Shown here piece after piece: positions 7,333 through 11,921 of a stretch of 11,921 bases of DNA. Both the position numbers and the translations under genes were made by a program. The first letter of the stretch is position 1. Each line of letters opens with the position of its first letter. The DNA comes from Pseudomonadota bacterium (GTDB taxonomy: Bacteria; Pseudomonadota; Gammaproteobacteria; Halothiobacillales; Halothiobacillaceae): NCBI GenBank assembly GCA_021795795.1, contig JAJYPA010000226.1:1-11921 (forward strand), given 5' to 3'. Under the pieces are notes generated by a model, which was not told where the DNA came from, did no database searches, and saw nothing but the letters and a program-made list of their open reading frames with translations.

Positions 7333-8171
7333 GAGACTTGGTTCCTGTACTGTAGACAGGCGCTGGCGAGTTGAAATGGGGCGAGGTCAAGAACTGGTGC
7401 CTGTTGGGATGCTTCGCATCGGTGTGCAAAATTATTTCTATCCTTGATAATGCCATCGAATGTTTCATAGAGATTCGTTATGCCAGGAATAGAATGTAAG
7501 AGAAATTCTACAAAACCCCTGCCGTTAGGTGTTGGTGTGCCATCCCATTTGAGGCATTCGTCAAGTGTTATTCTGAACGGGGTAACATAATCATGGTCAT
7601 TTGAAGTCTTTGGAAAAATAGCGTGCATGCTCTGCTCTATAGATCTCGTGGCCAAGAATTCTGCGGCGCGCAGCAAATATTCATCGTTCCAACCTGGGAT
7701 CACCGTGCGTCTGGCGGTGTCGAAAGAGCGAGAGGCGCGATCTGGTTTCACGTTCACGCCCAATTTGCCGAGGAACTGCGTAAGTTCATGAAGATCAATG
7801 AACTCAAGCGCGCCCTCGCCAATTCGCGTGACGACGAAGGGGTTATCGGCTTCTCTGTGGCTTGAGAAACCCGTAAAGCTTTTGAGTTCTTCTTGAAATT
7901 CCGTGACCGTTGACTTGCGCATGTCTTGTAGCGCGGCATAGGCAATTAGTACGATAGGTAGTAGCGATACCCGCCGACCAAAAATAGACTGGAAAAGGCC
8001 GCTGTTTTTATCTGTGGTGCTACCGGCTACAAGATTCGACAATAACTGCGCCGCGATAATTGCCGGTATCCATGGAGCGTATTTTCGTAGCTGTTCCAGC
8101 AGCGACTCCACCGTTATACCGTGGATTCTCCTTCCTTCAACAGGGCGTTCATTTTTATTGGAAGGAATCAT
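7329..8171 (-). CDS. Predicted membrane-anchored HEPN-like protein (possible RNase effector)
   Basis: This 280-residue protein has two hydrophobic stretches, about 32-50 (P-W-I-P-A-I-I-A-A) and 68-82 (V-S-L-L-P-I-V-L-I-A-Y), which could form a membrane hairpin. A soluble, mostly helical C-terminal half follows. Near the end is K-D-R245-N-N-F-A-H250, an R-N-x3-H motif of the kind that forms the active site of HEPN ribonucleases (Abi proteins, RnlA, Cas13, MNT-HEPN toxins). The upstream helix with L-Y-E-T-F-D-G-I-I fits the hydrophobic helix that usually carries this motif. The motif is visible; the HEPN assignment is inference and the family is otherwise unrecognised. Both ends overlap neighbours by ATGA, upstream with the restriction enzyme and downstream with the Mre11-like gene. 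Part of the gene is AT-richer than the flanks (about 37% GC near 7441-7500). It could instead be an inert accessory protein. Confidence 0.7.
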   Translation of the reverse strand: MIPSNKNERPVEGRRIHGITVESLLEQLRKYAPWIPAIIAAQLLSNLVAGSTTDKNSGLFQSIFGRRVSLLPIVLIAYAALQDMRKSTVTEFQEELKSFTGFSSHREADNPFVVTRIGEGALEFIDLHELTQFLGKLGVNVKPDRASRSFDTARRTVIPGWNDEYLLRAAEFLATRSIEQSMHAIFPKTSNDHDYVTPFRITLDECLKWDGTPTPNGRGFVEFLLHSIPGITNLYETFDGIIKDRNNFAHRCEASQQAPVLDLAPFQLASACLQYRNQVS

Positions 8172-11100
8172 TCCTCACCCCCAATAGGACCAAGACTTTC
8201 CACAATTTTCTGCGTCTCCACACTCACCCGCACCACCCGCTGCACCAAATTGAAGATGTATGCCGGATCGTCATGCTCACGGCACCAGTCGTTGGGATCA
8301 TTTCTGATCCCGCTGTCCTTGTCGGTTGTCACCTGATACCGCTCCATGACCCAGGCAATAGCCGACTTGCCGTTCACCACATAATCGTAGGCCTCCAACG
8401 GAATGCCCTTGATGGTGATATAGCCGTTGTACTGGATGGTGCTTTTGTCCTTCTCTCGGCCGCCCAGGCTGGCAAAGGTCATTTTCTCAACGCGGTAGAG
8501 GGTAAACGGCGGCAGGCTCCTGGCGGAATCCTTGATGACGATTTCCAAGTCCTCATACGGCTCCACCTGCTCGTAATTCAGGTGCCAGTAAGCCAGATCC
8601 CGTCCAGCCTTGCTGAAGGCCCAGAAGTCCGTTGCGAAAGGAATCCGGGGCAACATCTTTTTCAGATCGTTGGCGTAGCGTTCCCGGTACTCTGGAGAAT
8701 GCAGGATGCCGTAGACATAGTAGAAGATGTCCTCTTTGCTGATACTGTCGTCCTGATAATGGGCGCGGTAGTCGGTCAAGGCCGTATCGGTGATGGCGTC
8801 CTTGCGGGTAAATCCATCGGCATCCACATTGGCGTTGGTTGGTTCATCAAAGAGACCTGCGTTCTGGTCGGATGTGGCCTGGGGTTTTTCGTAATGGTAG
8901 AGGGGGAAGCATTGGCCTCCATGAATGAGATGGATATTTGGGATCAGATTAAAAATAACGCAGGAAAATTCATTGCTTTCACCGGGGCTGGCAACCGAGA
9001 TGGCAAGATTCTCTTTGCCTGCGGGAAACAAATTGGGGATTTTACCTGGCCTCTCGTTCATTTTGCGATTGAAGTAGATCCATTCTTTGGTAAATGGCCG
9101 ATATATGCCAAGCTGGATGGCATGCTTTTCAAATTGATGTACAGCGCCTCTGCCACAATCATTCTTCAGTCCGCTTGACCAACTAATCCTTCTTGGATCA
9201 CTGCTTATCAATCTGTTCAAGTCGAGGTCGCTCGCTCTGTTAGCTGAAGCTGTCCTGCACAACCTGGATTGCTCATTATAGAATTCAATCATGGCTCGCA
9301 TATTCTCTTCCAGCCTAGATTTATTGAAGTTGTATGCCCAGGCATCGCGGCTGGTGGATACACCATTTGAACAGATTGAAAACAGTACCCTATTCTCTTC
9401 CCCAGACCTATCCAAAATTGCAATAAAACTCATGAAGTCATCGGTTCTCTGTTTAATCCAGTCATGGTTCACATTAGGAATGATCTGCTCCCATAGCACA
9501 TTCTCAATGCTCCCGGCATCACTGATAATTCGGAGTTTTTCCTCTCTGTTGAGATAATCTCCGATGTCCCGGTAATGGATCTCGCAGCGCCCAGCCTTGG
9601 CGGGGTTCTTCACCAGCAGGGTGATGGCGATGGGGGTGCGGCTGCCGGAGCCGAAAACCTTGCCGCCTTCCTTACGGGATAGCTCCCCGGATGTTCTTTG
9701 ATTCCCCCGCAGATTGAATACATAAACGCTCGTGAACTCCTCGGCCAGAGACTTGCGGAAGCCGTCCATCGTGTTTCCGTCAATCCATCCACCATTGCTC
9801 ACAAAGCAGATTACGCCCTGATCCTTGATGCGGTTCGAGGCCCAGCGAAACGCGCGGATATAGCTATCGTAAAGGCTATTCTTAAGGGTGGCCGTGGAAT
9901 GAGCGGCATAGGTGTCCCGAATGCTCGCGTCCAGCACTTCGTACTTCTGATTTTGATTATTGTCATTGGCTGAGTTTTGTCCGGTGGAGTAGGGCGGGTT
10001 TCCGATAATGACACGAATGTCGGCCCGGTTCTGCCTTTCGGCGCGCTCGCTGTTTTCCAGGGAGAACATCTCCGTTTTTGCCTGTCCTTTCTGTTCGCCC
10101 ATCAGGAATGTGTCGGTCAGTACGATTCCCGGGAATGGCGTGTAATCCTGGCCGGACAGGTCATGATAGGCGGCCTCGATGTTGACGGCGGCGATGTAGT
10201 AGGCCAACAGCACGAGTTCATTGGCGTGCAGCTCGTGGGCATACTTGAAGGGCAGCCGGTCGGGCGGGATCAGGCCATTCTGGATCAGGCGCACCAGGAA
10301 GGTGCCGGTGCCGGTGAAAGGGTCGAGGATATGGACGTGCTCGTCGGCAAGCCCCACACCAAACTCCTGACGGAGTGCGACATCGGCGCTTTTCACGATG
10401 AAATCCACGATTTCGACCGGGGTATAGACGAGGCCCAGGCGTTCCGCCATGCGCGGGAAGGCGGTACGGAAAAACTTGTCGTACAGTTCGACAATGACTT
10501 TTTGACGGGCCTCCGGGTTGTCCAGCCCGGATACCCGGTCTCGCACGCTGGCGTAAAAAGACTGGAGAGATTCCGATTCCTTCTCCAGCGCCTGCCCCTC
10601 CAATACGTCGAGCATTCCCTGTATGGACAGCGAGACGGGGTTGTGGCTGGTGAAGGCGTATCCCGAAAAGAGCGCGTCGAAAACCGGCCGGGTGACGATG
10701 TGCTGGGAGAGCATCTCCACGGCTTCGTCACGGCTGATGCCGGGGTTGATGTTCTCCCGCAATCCATTCAGGAATGCGTCGAAAGCCGCCTGGTGTTCTG
10801 GGGTTGGGTGTTTCAGCAATGCCTCGATACGCATTTTGTGCCGCTCGGCGATCTGCGCTACGTCCCGGGCCCAGTCCTCCCAGTAGCGGCGGTCACCACA
10901 TTTCTGCACCACCTTGGCAAAGATGGCGTCCTTCCAGCGGTCCAGCTCGGGAAAGTTGAGGACGAAGCCGATCTGCTCCGGCTTTTTGCTCTTGTCGTCC
11001 TGGGGCAGGGATCCGCCGCCGACGCCAATGACGTTGATCTTGCCATCCTTCTTCCGGTTCAGGTCGATGGTGGCAAACTCTTTGTCCAGGCGATCGTCGT

Positions 11101-11921
11101 GGGCGCGCAGGGCATTGAGCACTTGCCAGACGACGCGGTATTTCTTGTTGTCGTCGAGGGCTTTTTCCGGCTCCTTGTCGGACGGAATCCCGATGGGCAG
11201 GATCACATAGCCGTATTGCTTGCCGGGGGCCTTACGCATGACCCGGCCCACGGACTGCACCACGTCCACCACGGAATCACGAGGGTTGAGGAAGATCACC
11301 GCGTCCAGGGCCGGAACGTCCACGCCTTCGGAGAGGCAGCGGGCGTTGCTGAGGATGCGGCAGACGTTCCGGGAGTTGCCGATGTTTTCCCGCAGCCAGT
11401 CCAACTCATGATTGCGCTTGAGCACATCCATGGTGCCGTCCACATGATGCGCTTCCAGCAGAGGCAACCCGTCATCGGCCATCTGGAGTTGCTGCACGAT
11501 GGCCTCGAACTCCTTGGCGATGAGCTTGGATGCCTTGATGTTGCCGGCGAAGGCCACGGCGGTTTTCATGGGCAGGGGATCCCCGCTGAAGTCCACGGCG
11601 TTGCCGGCGGCGGCGCGCTTGGCCAGGCCGTTCCAGCAGCCGACGATCTTCACGGCATCGTCCAGTTTCAGTTCGTCGCCGGAATCGGCAATGCGGTCCT
11701 CCAGATCCTTGAGGATGGTTTCTTCATCCACGGCGAGGATCAGGACCTTGTAGTCGGAGAGAAGATCCCGGCCCACGGCCTCCGCGAAGCTTAGGCGATG
11801 GAACACCGGACCATAGTGGGCCTCGTTGCTCATGGAATAGACCAGGTGGCCCTTTTCCTCCGCCTTTTGGCTCGCGTCCTCCTTGTAGATCTTGGGGGTG
11901 GCCGTCATGTAGAGGCGCTTC
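8168..11921 (-). CDS. Type ISP-like restriction-modification enzyme: helicase plus adenine-N6 methyltransferase (N-terminus outside window)
   Basis: The frame is open through the right edge; upstream of the first ATG at 11908 it reads K-R-L-Y, so that ATG is helicase motif III (KRLYMTATP) and not the true start. Counting from that Met, the order is as follows. The second RecA lobe has L-S-E-G-V-D-V-P (192-199) and QSVGRVMRK (218-226). An HsdM-like helical region ends in Y-T-P-V-E-I-V-D-F. The methyltransferase has motif I DPFTGTGTF (529-537) and motif IV NPPY (637-640). A probable target-recognition region lies at about 800-995, and then comes a conserved C-terminal domain with Y-V-Y-G-I-L-H-S-P-E-Y. 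Single-polypeptide type ISP enzymes methylate adenine on one strand and use the helicase motor to translocate before cutting. Their N-terminal Mrr-like nuclease and helicase motifs I-II would lie outside this window. It heads the four-gene block and ends in ATGA with the next gene. Confidence 0.9.
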   Translation of the reverse strand, partial: KRLYMTATPKIYKEDASQKAEEKGHLVYSMSNEAHYGPVFHRLSFAEAVGRDLLSDYKVLILAVDEETILKDLEDRIADSGDELKLDDAVKIVGCWNGLAKRAAAGNAVDFSGDPLPMKTAVAFAGNIKASKLIAKEFEAIVQQLQMADDGLPLLEAHHVDGTMDVLKRNHELDWLRENIGNSRNVCRILSNARCLSEGVDVPALDAVIFLNPRDSVVDVVQSVGRVMRKAPGKQYGYVILPIGIPSDKEPEKALDDNKKYRVVWQVLNALRAHDDRLDKEFATIDLNRKKDGKINVIGVGGGSLPQDDKSKKPEQIGFVLNFPELDRWKDAIFAKVVQKCGDRRYWEDWARDVAQIAERHKMRIEALLKHPTPEHQAAFDAFLNGLRENINPGISRDEAVEMLSQHIVTRPVFDALFSGYAFTSHNPVSLSIQGMLDVLEGQALEKESESLQSFYASVRDRVSGLDNPEARQKVIVELYDKFFRTAFPRMAERLGLVYTPVEIVDFIVKSADVALRQEFGVGLADEHVHILDPFTGTGTFLVRLIQNGLIPPDRLPFKYAHELHANELVLLAYYIAAVNIEAAYHDLSGQDYTPFPGIVLTDTFLMGEQKGQAKTEMFSLENSERAERQNRADIRVIIGNPPYSTGQNSANDNNQNQKYEVLDASIRDTYAAHSTATLKNSLYDSYIRAFRWASNRIKDQGVICFVSNGGWIDGNTMDGFRKSLAEEFTSVYVFNLRGNQRTSGELSRKEGGKVFGSGSRTPIAITLLVKNPAKAGRCEIHYRDIGDYLNREEKLRIISDAGSIENVLWEQIIPNVNHDWIKQRTDDFMSFIAILDRSGEENRVLFSICSNGVSTSRDAWAYNFNKSRLEENMRAMIEFYNEQSRLCRTASANRASDLDLNRLISSDPRRISWSSGLKNDCGRGAVHQFEKHAIQLGIYRPFTKEWIYFNRKMNERPGKIPNLFPAGKENLAISVASPGESNEFSCVIFNLIPNIHLIHGGQCFPLYHYEKPQATSDQNAGLFDEPTNANVDADGFTRKDAITDTALTDYRAHYQDDSISKEDIFYYVYGILHSPEYRERYANDLKKMLPRIPFATDFWAFSKAGRDLAYWHLNYEQVEPYEDLEIVIKDSARSLPPFTLYRVEKMTFASLGGREKDKSTIQYNGYITIKGIPLEAYDYVVNGKSAIAWVMERYQVTTDKDSGIRNDPNDWCREHDDPAYIFNLVQRVVRVSVETQKIVESLGPIGGEE
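8920..9560 (-). other. AT-rich target-recognition segment within the restriction-modification gene
   Basis: Sixty-base lines from 9181 to 9480 count at about 37-47% GC, while lines in the same gene on either side (8461-8520 and 10201-10260) count at about 62%. In the protein this stretch is about residues 785-995, after the methyltransferase motifs, where type ISP enzymes carry the DNA-recognition domain. Such a local base-composition change is expected if this module was exchanged by recombination. Confidence 0.6.

Noticed and set aside
8060..9178. A plus-strand open frame of 372 codons.
   Set aside because: It is antisense to the restriction enzyme's C-terminal part and the start of the HEPN-like gene, with no domain and no fitting ribosome-binding context.
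9977..11794. A long plus-strand open frame of 605 codons opposite the restriction-modification gene.
   Set aside because: It lies wholly antisense to the conserved helicase and methyltransferase motifs, is Val/His/Asp/Gly-rich in the way antisense frames of GC-rich genes are, and shows no domain.

Overview
The window appears to come from a Gram-negative bacterium, probably a proteobacterium. It encodes an exported lipoprotein with a classical lipobox, its Shine-Dalgarno sites are purine-rich, and the larger genes are moderately GC-rich (about 60% in the stretches counted by hand). The first 97 bases end a plus-strand gene whose residues look like the C-terminus of a beta-class carbonic anhydrase. 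That would fit an autotroph, possibly an acidophilic sulfur or iron oxidiser, but the species guess is weak. No tRNA, rRNA, CRISPR array, transposase or integrase was found.

Layout, left to right. Bases 2-97 are the carbonic anhydrase tail (+). All other genes are on the minus strand. A protein of about 700 residues with a PD-(D/E)XK nuclease motif occupies 285-2381. A roughly 375-base gap follows, holding its likely promoter. A small outer-membrane lipoprotein lies at 2757-3395, with a 197-base upstream region. From 3593 to the right edge there is one tightly packed block of four genes, read right to left.

The four-gene block is the centre of interest. Its order of transcription is: (1) a type ISP-like restriction-modification polypeptide, with SF2 helicase, adenine-N6 methyltransferase and target-recognition regions, whose N-terminus lies beyond the right edge; (2) a 280-residue protein with two predicted membrane segments and a C-terminal R-N-x3-H motif typical of HEPN ribonucleases; (3) an Mre11/SbcD-like metallophosphoesterase; (4) a Rad50/SbcC/YhaN-like coiled-coil ATPase. 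Each junction overlaps by only 1-4 bases (ATGA, ATGA and TGATG), so the four products are probably translationally coupled and made together.

A reasonable reading is a composite anti-phage module. The restriction enzyme marks self and cuts foreign DNA. The Mre11-Rad50-like pair senses or processes DNA ends. The HEPN protein may act as a membrane-tethered RNA-cleaving effector or toxin. This combination is not one I recognise as a named defence system. The joint function is inference; the domains and gene overlaps are read directly from the sequence. The nearby PD-(D/E)XK protein may be a separate accessory nuclease gene in the same variable region.
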